Shown: positions 55,359 to 63,950 of the stretch, one piece after another
How positions within the stretch are numbered: the first letter of the stretch is position 1
Layout: every line of letters starts with the position of its first letter
Source: Vibrio sp. ED004
GTDB taxonomy: Bacteria > Pseudomonadota > Gammaproteobacteria > Enterobacterales > Vibrionaceae
NCBI RefSeq assembly: GCF_023206395.1
Contig: NZ_CP066150.1
Location: forward strand, 1,674,001-1,738,000
Direction: 5' to 3'
Length of the DNA: 64,000 nt
The notes under the pieces: generated by a model
What the model was told of the DNA's origin: nothing
Database searches by the model: none
What the model saw: the letters and a program-made list of their open reading frames with translations, nothing else
Made by a program: the position numbers and the translations under genes

Positions 55359-57893
55359 TTAAGTGTTGCTACACGTAAGGCTTTCAGAGTTCGCAGGAAA
55401 ATAGGCATCAACTAACCCTTGAGCAGAGAGTGGCTTATCGAAGTAGTAACCTTGTAATAAATCACAATGGTATTGCTGCAACTTCGCCATCTGCTCTGGG
55501 GTTTCTACCCCTTCCGCGACGACTTTCATTTGGCAAGACGCACCAATATCAATGATCGCTTTAACCAAGGTTTCGCTGTGTTGACTGGAGTTGAGCTTGC
55601 CAATGAAAGATCGGTCAATCTTGATCTCGGTGATCGGTAACGTATTGAGGTAATTCAGTGATGAAAAGCCCGTTCCAAAATCATCGAGCGAGATACCAAA
55701 ACCGTACTCACGAAGCCTTCTCAGTATCGGCTCAACAATGTGCAGGTCTTTTATGAGGATGTTTTCTGTAAGTTCCAGAGTGACTCGACAAGGGTCGATG
55801 CCCACATCTTCAACGAGACCAATCACCTTGTCATCGAAGCCAAGTTCAAAGACTTGTTTCGGTGACACGTTCACAGAAACACATACCGCTTCTGGCCCGT
55901 TTGGCATTAAGCTCAAAGTATCTGCACACGCTTTTCTTAACACAAACTCACCAATCTCGTGAATCTTGCCTACTCGTTCTGCTGCTGGAATGAAATCCAG
56001 CGGAGACACAAAACCAAGGACACTATTGTGCCAACGACAAAGCGCCTCTACCCCTTTTAGCTGCTCGGTATGAGAATCTACCTGAGGTTGATAGAGCACA
56101 CTGAACTCGCCCTTGTCTAAGGCTGTTTCTAACTGTTCTTCAATCGAAAAGTCATACTTCACTTTCTGATTGATCACATCGTCATAGAAAACCGCATCGC
56201 CTTTGTTCAGCTCCTTCGCCTTATACAACACAATATCGGCTTTGGTTAGCAACTCTTCCACCTCTGTTCCATCATAAGGATACATAGATACGCCCGCAGA
56301 ACATTGCGCAGAAACAGAAGAACCATGCAGATCAAACGAAGGCTCGAACACATCTTGGATTTGTTTAACTTTGTTTTCCGCTTCCACAAGGTCGTGAATG
56401 CCCGGCAGACAGAAAACAAACTCATCGCCGCCGAAACGTGACACGATATCGTTAGGCCCTAAGATACGCTCAAAGCGCTGACCAATCTGTTTCAGCAATT
56501 CATCTCCGCTCGCGTGACCATATTGGTCATTGATGCGTTTGAAGTTATCTAAATCAACAAACACTAATGCCACCAGCTTGCCTTCGAGTTTTGAATGCGC
56601 GATAGCTCGGCTGACTTGCAGTTCGAGTTCTGAGCGGTTTGGAAGAGCGGTTAAGGAGTCGTGTCTTGCCATATGTTGAAGACGGCGGCGGCTATTTTGG
56701 ATTCGATTGAAGTCATCGGAAATTCGCTGTTCCATTTGAGCAAAGCGTATCGAGATCCTTCGGCCAACCAGAGCGCTGATAAAAATGCACGCTAGGGAAA
56801 CGAGTACGCTCATGACGAGAACGAGCCCGAACTCGTTGCGAGACTCAGCCAGTAACTCATCCTTTCGCTTCTCTATCGAAGCATTGACGTTATTCAGGTA
56901 AATACCCGTCCCAACAATCCAATCCCACTCGCCGACATTCTGTACGTAGCTGCTTTTTGTGCCTATCACGCCCTGTTTATCTTCCGCCGTGTAGTCGACA
57001 AACCCGCCTGTCTCAGCTTGAGCCAGAACATCTTGTTTGAAGTCATCTCCAATTAGGTCATACACATTAAGCTCTCGCCCCGCATGAATCTGGTTCGCAT
57101 GAAGCAAGCTGTTGCCGTTCTTCTCAAAAACAAATAGGTACCCATTATCGCCAATCGTTACTGTCGACAGGATCTCAAGGATTCGTTGGTAACTCGTGCG
57201 CTTAACATCTTCAATCGAAACACCTGTACCGAAATACCAATCAAACGGCTCAAATCGGCGGATATAACTGAGTTTTTCAAAATGGTCGCTGCCGAGATGA
57301 GGCTTTTCGAAATCCTGCCCATCAAACCCAGGACGAGGGGCAAAATAACGAGAGTAAGCCCCATCGGTCGCTTTCAGAAGGTCGATTTGCTCTTTGATGA
57401 CAGGCACGCCACGGATGTCGGTCTCTTCTAACTGATTTGTGTTTTCAAGTTCAGGATACAGTGGATGGACTAACAGATTACCTTGCATGTCATAAGCATA
57501 GATATACCCCTTTTCCTTGGCATAGCTCAGCTTTCTAATCTCATTAAGAATGAGTAACTTGAGTTCTTCTTGTGGCAGGTGTTGATTAGATGAATAGATA
57601 TTTCGAGCGGCGGTATAGGCTCTGTCTAAGCGACGGGTGATTCTCTTTTTTGTCTCAGATTCAATAAGGCGCTGGGTGTGCGTGATTTGCTGAGACACCT
57701 GCAACACCTGGGTCTCAATCGATTCCTTTTGCGCTGCAATGTAATCCGTTCTGATGAGATTAACCAACGCCTTAACCTTGTGGTCTACGCTCGTGAACAT
57801 CGCTACATTCAATATGATCGCAGAAAAGATGATGATGGTTATTGGCAAATACTTGGTAAACCAAACCAGTTTTTTGTCATTAATGTGCAACAT
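55359..57893 (-). CDS. Double-Cache GGDEF-EAL membrane protein
   Basis: An 844-residue inner-membrane protein. The first hydrophobic segment (about residues 14-34) precedes a periplasmic region with two Cache-type modules, each ending in the typical W-x-x-G-TG motif (WYFGTGVSI and WIVGTGIYL). A second hydrophobic segment lies near residues 355-378. Then come GGDEF (RFGGDEF active, I-site degenerate as GPND) and EAL domains (GVEALCRW, LELTEN, DDFGTGFSS, KIDRSF, EGVET intact). It may both make and degrade c-di-GMP in response to small ligands such as amino or carboxylic acids. It is convergent with the winged-helix/EAL gene, 56 bases apart. Confidence 0.92.
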   Translation of the reverse strand: MLHINDKKLVWFTKYLPITIIIFSAIILNVAMFTSVDHKVKALVNLIRTDYIAAQKESIETQVLQVSQQITHTQRLIESETKKRITRRLDRAYTAARNIYSSNQHLPQEELKLLILNEIRKLSYAKEKGYIYAYDMQGNLLVHPLYPELENTNQLEETDIRGVPVIKEQIDLLKATDGAYSRYFAPRPGFDGQDFEKPHLGSDHFEKLSYIRRFEPFDWYFGTGVSIEDVKRTSYQRILEILSTVTIGDNGYLFVFEKNGNSLLHANQIHAGRELNVYDLIGDDFKQDVLAQAETGGFVDYTAEDKQGVIGTKSSYVQNVGEWDWIVGTGIYLNNVNASIEKRKDELLAESRNEFGLVLVMSVLVSLACIFISALVGRRISIRFAQMEQRISDDFNRIQNSRRRLQHMARHDSLTALPNRSELELQVSRAIAHSKLEGKLVALVFVDLDNFKRINDQYGHASGDELLKQIGQRFERILGPNDIVSRFGGDEFVFCLPGIHDLVEAENKVKQIQDVFEPSFDLHGSSVSAQCSAGVSMYPYDGTEVEELLTKADIVLYKAKELNKGDAVFYDDVINQKVKYDFSIEEQLETALDKGEFSVLYQPQVDSHTEQLKGVEALCRWHNSVLGFVSPLDFIPAAERVGKIHEIGEFVLRKACADTLSLMPNGPEAVCVSVNVSPKQVFELGFDDKVIGLVEDVGIDPCRVTLELTENILIKDLHIVEPILRRLREYGFGISLDDFGTGFSSLNYLNTLPITEIKIDRSFIGKLNSSQHSETLVKAIIDIGASCQMKVVAEGVETPEQMAKLQQYHCDLLQGYYFDKPLSAQGLVDAYFPANSESLTCSNT

Positions 57894-58012
57894 ACGAATT
57901 CAACACCACAGTACGGAGCTCTATATAATGACATTGTTTTTACTGAACATCCAACTATAAAAATATTCTATCTATTTCTATAAAACCCTTGCCAATTCGA
58001 ATAAAAAGGTTA

Positions 58013-58034
58013 GTGTTATACACATGTATATCAC
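58013..58034. promoter_or_regulatory. Candidate operator of the GntR regulator
   Basis: Half-sites GTGTTATACA and TGTATATCAC form an inverted repeat with one mismatch and a 2-base centre. It lies 16 to 37 bases before the gntR start, the right place for autoregulation of the operon. Confidence 0.6.
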
Positions 58035-58049
58035 CATGCAGTTTTGATT

Positions 58050-58421
58050 ATGACCGAATGGAAAGACGACCAACCGATCTTTAGGCAGCTTGCTACCAAG
58101 ATCAGTGACCAAATTCTTCAAGGTGTTTGGTTAGAGCAACAAGCATTGCCTTCGGTACGTGCCGTTGCTGCCGATCTCAAAATCAACCACCTTACTGTCA
58201 TGAAAAGCTACCAGTTACTGGTGGATGAAGGCTTAGTGGAGAAAAAACGCGGCCAAGGCATGTATGTGGCTGAAGGCGCGCTTCAAAAGTTGAAAGAGTC
58301 GGCCCACCAAACTTTCATTAACACACAGATCCCAGCCATCGCTGAGACGCTAGGCATCATTGATATGAGTGTCGAAGAACTCGTGAAACAGCTAGCACAA
58401 CACATCAAGGACAAGTCATGA
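58050..58421 (+). CDS. GntR-family regulator, YtrA type
   Basis: A 123-residue regulator with an N-terminal winged helix (RQLATKISDQILQG, then LPSVRAVAADLKINHLTVMKSYQLL) and a short helical C-terminal dimerisation part, as in the YtrA subfamily. Such genes usually head ABC-transporter operons that they repress. The ATG at 58050 is preferred over TTG at 58044. It overlaps the next gene by 4 bases. Confidence 0.92.
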   Translation: MTEWKDDQPIFRQLATKISDQILQGVWLEQQALPSVRAVAADLKINHLTVMKSYQLLVDEGLVEKKRGQGMYVAEGALQKLKESAHQTFINTQIPAIAETLGIIDMSVEELVKQLAQHIKDKS

Positions 58422-59272
58422 GTACTTTACTTTCCGTGAAAAACGTAACCAAAACCTATTCAAATCAAGTGGGTGTCGAGAACATCAGCTTTGAGTTAAA
58501 GCCGGGGCAAGTGCTTGGATTACTTGGCCACAATGGTGCGGGTAAATCGACACTGATCAAATCACTGCTTGGTGGACACAACTATCAAGGTGAGATTGAG
58601 GTCAATGGATACCACCCTATCCACCAGCACGCGGAGCTCATGCAGCACCTATCTTACATTTCAGATGTGAACGTGTTGCCAGAATGGATGACAGTGAAAC
58701 AACTGCTTCGCTACGCAGAAGGTGTACACCCAAGCTTCAATAAACAAAAAGCCGAACAGACACTAAGCAGCACCAACATTAAGATCTCTTCAACGATCAA
58801 GCAGCTCTCTAAAGGGATGAAGGTTCAACTTCATCTTGCGATCATCATCGCGACGGATACTCAAGTCTTGATCTTAGATGAACCAACGTTGGGTCTAGAT
58901 CTACTCTACCGCGATACTTTCTATCGCCATCTTCTAGAGTGGTTCCACGACGGTGAACGCGCGATGATCATCGCCAGTCATGAAGTTTCAGAGATCGAAC
59001 ACCTATTAACGGATGTGTTGATTCTGAAACAAGGTCATTGTGTGATGCAAAAGAGCATGGAAGAGATCGAGAACGACTACTTCATTATCGATGTGGCAAA
59101 CAACCACTCTAGTGAGATCCAAAAACTCAATCCACTGACCTCACAACCGGGGCTGGGAACAACTAAGTGGTTATTGGAAAGTCAGTACAAAGAACAGCTT
59201 GAATCATTGGGTAACATCTACAACGTTGGTCTCGCGGACCTATTCCTTGCAACACAGACGGAGAAGGCATAA
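58418..59272 (+). CDS. ABC transporter ATP-binding protein
   Basis: A 284-residue ATPase. Walker A GHNGAGKST, signature motif QLSKGMKVQ (a variant of LSGGQ, as usual in YtrB/CcmA-like groups), Walker B VLILDEPTLGLD and a switch histidine in ASHEV are seen. It pairs with the permease encoded downstream, overlapping it by 1 base (TAATG). The C-terminal 70 residues after the core have no known motif. Substrate is unknown. Confidence 0.92.
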   Translation: MSTLLSVKNVTKTYSNQVGVENISFELKPGQVLGLLGHNGAGKSTLIKSLLGGHNYQGEIEVNGYHPIHQHAELMQHLSYISDVNVLPEWMTVKQLLRYAEGVHPSFNKQKAEQTLSSTNIKISSTIKQLSKGMKVQLHLAIIIATDTQVLILDEPTLGLDLLYRDTFYRHLLEWFHDGERAMIIASHEVSEIEHLLTDVLILKQGHCVMQKSMEEIENDYFIIDVANNHSSEIQKLNPLTSQPGLGTTKWLLESQYKEQLESLGNIYNVGLADLFLATQTEKA

Positions 59273-60129
59273 TGCACCCAAGTTTTTACATGCTAGAAAA
59301 AGAACTTATCGAGCATAAAATTAACACTCGACTGCCTCTGTTTATCGGATTATGTGGTTTCTTGCTTTTCGTTAGCTTGTTCTTTAGCGGCCAAGCACAA
59401 CACGACTTTTTCTTCCAAATGGAGGTTAACGGCGACGTAAGCAGCATGCACAGAGACTTCTCACGAGATCTCAATTCAGTGATCTACTTTGGCGCGGGCC
59501 TAATTTCACTGTTGCTTTCGACACTTTACATCCCTAAAACACTGCGTAAAGAACGCCAAGAAGGCAGTTCAATGTTTTGGAGAAGTATGCCTGTATCGAA
59601 TGCCATGACTCACGCCGTGAAGCTAGGTTTCGGATTAGTGGTGATCCCTGCTATTTGTGCGCTATTGGTTCTATTTGCTGATGTTCTGTTCTGGATTCTA
59701 AACCTATCGAGTGAACAACCATTGGCACTGTTAGTTGAGCAACAGTCGTTATTCTACGTACTCAGCAATTGGGTGGTGTTCTTTGGTCGAATGCTGCTGG
59801 TAGCGTTAGTTCTATTGCCATTGGCAACGATGACTCTGGCGATTTCGCAACTGGCTAACTCTCCGCTGCTTGTCATCTTTGTCTCTAGCTTTGCCATTAA
59901 ATGGTTGGCTATCGCACTATTCGGTTTCTATGGCATCAATGACTTCTTTTCTGTCATCGCTTCACTGCCAATGAAAGTACTGACGACAAGTAACCCATTC
60001 AGTGCACTTTCAGAAGTTTCGATTCTGTCTTTAACTATTTACATCCTACTCGGCATTGGTGGTTACCTGCTAAGCCTAAAACTGAACAGAACCGACGATG
60101 TGAGCTTGAAGACGTTGTTCCAACGCTAG
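59272..60129 (+). CDS. ABC transporter permease (ABC-2 type)
   Basis: A 285-residue membrane protein with six hydrophobic segments. The first is near residues 21-40, and a large polar loop follows. It is the last gene of the GntR-ATPase-permease operon, starting within the TAATG that ends the ATPase gene. Such transporters often export peptides or respond to cell-envelope stress. The substrate is not evident. Confidence 0.88.
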   Translation: MHPSFYMLEKELIEHKINTRLPLFIGLCGFLLFVSLFFSGQAQHDFFFQMEVNGDVSSMHRDFSRDLNSVIYFGAGLISLLLSTLYIPKTLRKERQEGSSMFWRSMPVSNAMTHAVKLGFGLVVIPAICALLVLFADVLFWILNLSSEQPLALLVEQQSLFYVLSNWVVFFGRMLLVALVLLPLATMTLAISQLANSPLLVIFVSSFAIKWLAIALFGFYGINDFFSVIASLPMKVLTTSNPFSALSEVSILSLTIYILLGIGGYLLSLKLNRTDDVSLKTLFQR

Positions 60130-60182
60130 AGTCATCACGCTTGGGCCTCAAGGCTCATCACTGCATACATAGAATCTAAATC

Positions 60183-60211
60183 AAAGCTTCTGAGAAATCG
60201 GGAGCTTTTTT
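60183..60211 (+). terminator. Terminator of the GntR-ABC operon, joined to an IS
   Basis: AAAGCTTC and GGGAGCTTT form a stem with a G-U pair, followed by TTTTTT. The T-run is part of the 8-base target site duplicated by the insertion element that begins at 60214. Confidence 0.7.
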
Positions 60212-60213
60212 AT
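60206..60213. repeat. Left target-site duplication
   Basis: TTTTTTAT directly precedes the element and is repeated exactly at 61108-61115. An 8-base AT-rich duplication is typical of ISL3-family insertion. Confidence 0.85.
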
Positions 60214-61107
60214 GGTTCATCGCGGATTAGCGGGAACTAAAAACAAAAAAACGGTAGTAAGTGATATGGTTTAGTCGCCAAACAAAAATCATACACAAAC
60301 TACCGTTTTCATGCCGAATCATACTTTCCTATCTTCATTCTGGGAAGGCTTTAAAATAGTAAAGTCTCACCAGACAGCATCACTTGTTACACTAACTCTT
60401 AAACCTAATTCTGAGGCTAAGACTCACCAAGTCATTTGGATAGGGTTAGGTCGTAGCCGCAAGGACATACGACCGTTTTTCGAGCAGTTAGGCAAGCATG
60501 GTAACAATATCGAAGCGGTCGCAATGGACATGAATACGGCTTTTGACCTTGAAGTTCAAGCGCACTGCCCGAATGCAAAAATCGTTTACGACTTATTCCA
60601 TGTTGTTGCTAAGTTCGGTCGTGAGGTGATGGATAGAGTCAGAGTCGACCAAGCTAACAAACTCAAGCAGGATAAAAAGCGAGGCAATGGGTGAAGCGCT
60701 CACGCTGGGTACTGCTGAAAAACAGAGGTAATTTAAATGCACGACAAGATAGCTATCTTACTGAAATATTGAATATCAATAAGGACTTGATGGCCACTTA
60801 TATACTCGGCTCACAACTCAAAGAGCTTTGGTACTGTAAATCAGAAGCACATGCTAAGGGGCTCTGGGAGGTATGGTGGGCACAAGTGCAAGAGAGTGGA
60901 ATTAAGCCATTGAAAGAGTTTGCACGAAAACTGAGGCCTTATCTTCACGGTATTATTGCATCGGCAACTTATCCGCTCAACACCTGCACATTGGAAGGGA
61001 TAAACAACAAAATAAAGTTAATCAAGCGAATGGGGTATGGATATCGAGATACAGACTACTTCTTCTTGAAGATAAAAGCGGCTTTCCCCGGAAAGCCGCG
61101 ATGAACC
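60214..61107 (+). mobile_element. Internally deleted ISL3-family insertion sequence
   Basis: The element is 894 bases. Its ends share an inverted repeat beginning GGTTCATCGCGG at both termini, with weaker similarity for about 10 more bases. It is flanked by perfect 8-base direct repeats TTTTTTAT. Its only gene is a broken ISL3-type transposase. Full members are expected to be around 1.2 to 1.3 kb, so an internal part is missing. It can only be moved, if at all, by a complete relative elsewhere in the genome. Confidence 0.88.
60311..61104 (+). pseudogene. Broken ISL3-family transposase
   Basis: The first ~36 residues (MPNHTFLSSFWEGFKIVKSH...) are the normal N-terminus. Sequence then jumps to the middle of the DDE domain (HQVIWIGLGRSRKDIRPFFEQ), so the zinc-finger and HTH regions and the first catalytic aspartate are lost. 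The frame ends at 60694 and the rest (VKRSRWVLLKNRGNL to the C-terminus) continues in another frame from 60691. The second aspartate (AMDMNTAF) and the glutamate region (TLEGINNKIKLIKRMGYGYR) remain. Both defects make it inactive. Confidence 0.88.
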
Positions 61108-61115
61108 TTTTTTAT
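61108..61115. repeat. Right target-site duplication
   Basis: TTTTTTAT follows the right inverted repeat and equals the sequence at 60206-60213. Confidence 0.85.
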
Positions 61116-62012
61116 TGGGTGGCGCTTTCTTTGAAGGGTAATACGTTTCAATGATTTGAATAGCAAAAAAGATTTAGTCGCAGGTGCGAGTTGATTTTGG
61201 TGCGTAAGAATTAAGTGAAGTAGGTATAACAAGAGAGGGTATTAATGAGCTGACATTGAATTGCATTGTTGTTAATGCCTGCCAGCTCTTTGGGGATGAT
61301 TTCTTTAGTCGCCGACCAGATGAAGGTCCTTGAGAGTGCTATTGAAATCGGTTTGTTGCGTTTTACATACCCAATTGAGGGTTTTGTTTGAAAGCCTTTT
61401 CGTTTTCAGCTTTGTAACTTTATAGGTTTAGATATAAAGCTTATTTCTTTGAAGCTTCTTTTGACGTGTCTTTCCAGTATTGGATACGAACGCGATGAAG
61501 CTGTGCTCTTCTCATTTTTTTCATAAGGGATATTTCCTTTTCTTTAACTGCTCTTCTTGAGCTATTTTTTATTGCCAACCATTCGAATCTAACGGTGTTT
61601 GACGGCCAGATCAATGATACAAATCACAAAACATATAGGGTTTTAAGTACCATTTACATCAAAGTATGACCTAGATATCAACTATGACTCAATTTAATCC
61701 GATGAGCCGTTGTTCGAAATTAAGATTAGTTGTCTCAGATGACAAATTCATTTCAGTACCAATACAGTTCAATGATACCTGTTTAATAGACCGGACCAAC
61801 GCAGATTAAGTTCCCAATAACTTACCTTTCCTACCTATTAACTTATCACCTTCAGCAATTAAAGTTACGGCGTAACCTTAATTCCAGCTGTATTGAGCAT
61901 TTTTTATTCACATTAGCCTATACGACACAAACTCAAAATGGGATTATGTTTGTAACGGACGGCGCTTTTAATGGAAAAAGCGAGTAATGGGCAAAATTAA
62001 ATGGACGTAATA
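61116..62012. other. Gene-poor region between the IS and the monooxygenase gene
   Basis: About 900 bases. Apart from a short minus-strand ORF I see no gene, RNA or repeat that I can name. Some parts look like decayed coding sequence, but I could not read a family from them. Confidence 0.4.
61441..61524 (-). CDS. Possible very small basic protein (27 residues)
   Basis: A short reading frame encodes a 27-residue, highly basic peptide that starts MKKMRRAQLHRVRIQYW and ends SKEASKK. AAGGAAA lies about 9 bases before the ATG. I know no family with this sequence. It lies alone in a gene-poor area, so chance is possible. Confidence 0.35.
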   Translation of the reverse strand: MKKMRRAQLHRVRIQYWKDTSKEASKK

Positions 62013-62303
62013 ATGAGTAAAGTCATTCTACAAGGGCATATTCTCGTACCTGACAACGACCTAGAAGCGGTCACACAAGCGTTGGTTGTTCATAAAGAAC
62101 TTACACTGTCAGAACCCGGCTGTATCGTGTTTCGAGTCAGTCAAAGCACACTTCAACCGAATCGCTTTGAAGTTTACGAGGAATTCACGAGCCGTGATGC
62201 GTTCGAAGCCCACCAGCAACGCGTCAAAGTTTCTGAATGGGGTAAGATCTCAAAGAACGTAACTCGTCATTATCAAGTCACCGACGTGACCACACCACAA
62301 TGA
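62013..62303 (+). CDS. Antibiotic-biosynthesis-monooxygenase (ABM) family protein
   Basis: A 96-residue ferredoxin-like-fold protein similar to YgiN-type quinol monooxygenases. The pattern KELTLSEPGCIVFRVSQS, then EVYEEFTSRDAFEAHQQ, is typical. These small proteins act as dimers on quinols or other aromatics, or bind heme. I chose the ATG at 62013, since GGA lies 7 bases upstream; ATG at 62001 is the alternative. It overlaps the next gene by 4 bases (ATGA). Confidence 0.87.
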   Translation: MSKVILQGHILVPDNDLEAVTQALVVHKELTLSEPGCIVFRVSQSTLQPNRFEVYEEFTSRDAFEAHQQRVKVSEWGKISKNVTRHYQVTDVTTPQ

Positions 62304-62854
62304 CAGACCCGTTAGCCCCACGTGTCATCACATTGATCAAACAAGATCTCTTGCGAATGCAGGTATTAGAGTGTGTATCTCAACTGGAGTTACCACAATG
62401 CTATGTCGCCGCTGGTTTTGTGAGGAATCGAGTCTGGGATCACCTACATGGTTTTGACTCCCCTACACCACTCAATGACATTGATGTGATCTACTTTGAT
62501 CGCAATGACACCTCTTACGAATCCGCTATTCGATACGAAGCCCAGCTTCAAGAGAGGTTACCTGAGCTCAACTGGCAAGTTCGTAATCAAGCCAACATGC
62601 ACATCAGAAACAAAGACAAGCCTTACCAAAGCTCATTAGATGCGATGAGTTACTGGCCTGAAAAAGAGACCGCCATCGCCGTAAAACAAAACCGCGATGG
62701 AAACATCGAGTGTATCTCGGCTTTTGGTTTAGAAAGCTTATTTGATTTGAAGATCACGCCGAACCCCAATCGCCGCAGAGACGTGTTTGACCAACGAGTT
62801 CAATCTAAAAACTGGCTAACTCACTGGCCTAAGTTAACGGTTGGAAACAGTTAG
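62300..62854 (+). CDS. Nucleotidyltransferase-like protein (DUF925 type)
   Basis: A 184-residue cytoplasmic protein. It contains the pattern YVAAGFVRNRVWDHLHG then PLNDIDVIYFDRND, the G-S/N...DxD arrangement of nucleotidyltransferase folds, and WQVRNQANMH and the ending NPNRRRDVFDQRV typical of the DUF925 / NTP_transf_6 family. Its actual substrate is unknown. It starts inside the monooxygenase stop codon (ATGA), so the two are co-translated. Confidence 0.87.
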   Translation: MTDPLAPRVITLIKQDLLRMQVLECVSQLELPQCYVAAGFVRNRVWDHLHGFDSPTPLNDIDVIYFDRNDTSYESAIRYEAQLQERLPELNWQVRNQANMHIRNKDKPYQSSLDAMSYWPEKETAIAVKQNRDGNIECISAFGLESLFDLKITPNPNRRRDVFDQRVQSKNWLTHWPKLTVGNS

Positions 62855-63042
62855 CGAATGACCAAAATTAGTTATTGACCAAAGCCAGTCATTGGCACCA
62901 GTTAACTGGCCGTCGAATTCACAGCTAAAACCATTGACTCAAAGTCCAATCAGATCGAACATGCTCCACCTGTTAGCTTAGTAACTCATCAAACGCGCAC
63001 GGCCGCTAACTGCTGCACACCTCGTCATACAGGGTAACGACC

Positions 63043-63480
63043 ATGAACCAACAATACATGTTGCAAGCTCTTGAAGCTTCGCGCCAAGCCCTACCTGATT
63101 GCCAACCAAACCCGCCTGTGGGATGTGTTTTGGTGAAAGACGATAAGGTGGTGTCGGTTGGGTACACACAAAAAGTCGGTGGGAATCATGCCGAGGTCGA
63201 AGCACTGAATAGATATGACGACGGAACGGATGGAACAATGGAAGGCGTTACCGCTTACGTAACTTTAGAGCCCTGCTCTTTTGTTGGCAGAACACCCGCT
63301 TGCGCCAATACCTTGGTCAAAGCAGGTGTAAAACACGTCGTCGTTGCCATGCTAGACCCAGATCCGCGCAATAATGGTCGTGGTGTAGCGATACTCGAAT
63401 CGCACGGCGTGAAAGTGGATATAGGGCTATGCCAAGCACAAGTGAGCGCCTTTTTAACCCCTTATCTTGGTAAGTCTTAA
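63043..63480 (+). CDS. Stand-alone RibD-type deaminase domain protein
   Basis: A 145-residue zinc-dependent deaminase. The zinc and catalytic motifs HAEVEAL and PCSFVGRTPAC follow the RibD pattern, and MLDPDPRNNGRG also matches the RibD deaminase end. Normal RibD has a second, reductase domain of about 200 residues that is absent here. It may deaminate the riboflavin intermediate together with a separate reductase, or a different pyrimidine or pterin. There is no rib gene nearby. Confidence 0.85.
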   Translation: MNQQYMLQALEASRQALPDCQPNPPVGCVLVKDDKVVSVGYTQKVGGNHAEVEALNRYDDGTDGTMEGVTAYVTLEPCSFVGRTPACANTLVKAGVKHVVVAMLDPDPRNNGRGVAILESHGVKVDIGLCQAQVSAFLTPYLGKS

Positions 63481-63497
63481 CTCTAAAACAGCCAATG

Positions 63498-63950
63498 CTA
63501 GCTTAGTTTCACTCGGTAAAGCGGGTTGACTGGCTTATCGACAAAATACGACCAAATATGATCGTAGACGGCATGTTGGTTAGGGAACGGCGCGAGCGCT
63601 TTCGCTTCATCTAAACTACACCAGCGGTACTCTGTGTGTTCGTCATTCAGTTCAATCGCTTGGTTGGGCGGACATACAACCGCAAACACTGGGATTAGCT
63701 CAATGACGTTCACGTGCGCCTCGTAAAACTGCTCCAGAAACTGCGCATTGTATAAGTCTTTGACTTTAATCTGTGTCTCTTCTTCAAACTCACGAACAAT
63801 AGCCTGCCAGCCTGTTTCACCAGCTTCAATCGAGCCTGCGACATGGCACCAAAACTCGCCTTTCACACGCTTCATTAATAGCATTTTCGTTTGTCCGTCG
63901 ATCTCAGAAATTGCGACACCGGATACAATCGAAGTATTGAGTGGAATCAT
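63498..63950 (-). CDS. NUDIX hydrolase
   Basis: A 150-residue hydrolase. The Nudix box is complete: GSIEAGETGWQAIVREFEEE, in the form GX5EX7REUXEE. The N-terminal MIPLNTSIVSGVAISEID and the later EYRWCSLDEAKAL match dNTP-pyrophosphatase-like members such as NudB, or general house-cleaning enzymes. The exact nucleotide substrate is not evident. It is convergent with the RibD-type gene, 17 bases apart. Confidence 0.9.
   Translation of the reverse strand: MIPLNTSIVSGVAISEIDGQTKMLLMKRVKGEFWCHVAGSIEAGETGWQAIVREFEEETQIKVKDLYNAQFLEQFYEAHVNVIELIPVFAVVCPPNQAIELNDEHTEYRWCSLDEAKALAPFPNQHAVYDHIWSYFVDKPVNPLYRVKLS

Noticed and set aside
60660..60710. Programmed ribosomal frameshift in the transposase
   Set aside because: ISL3 transposases are normally made from one frame, and the gene also lacks a large internal part, so the shift is more likely decay.
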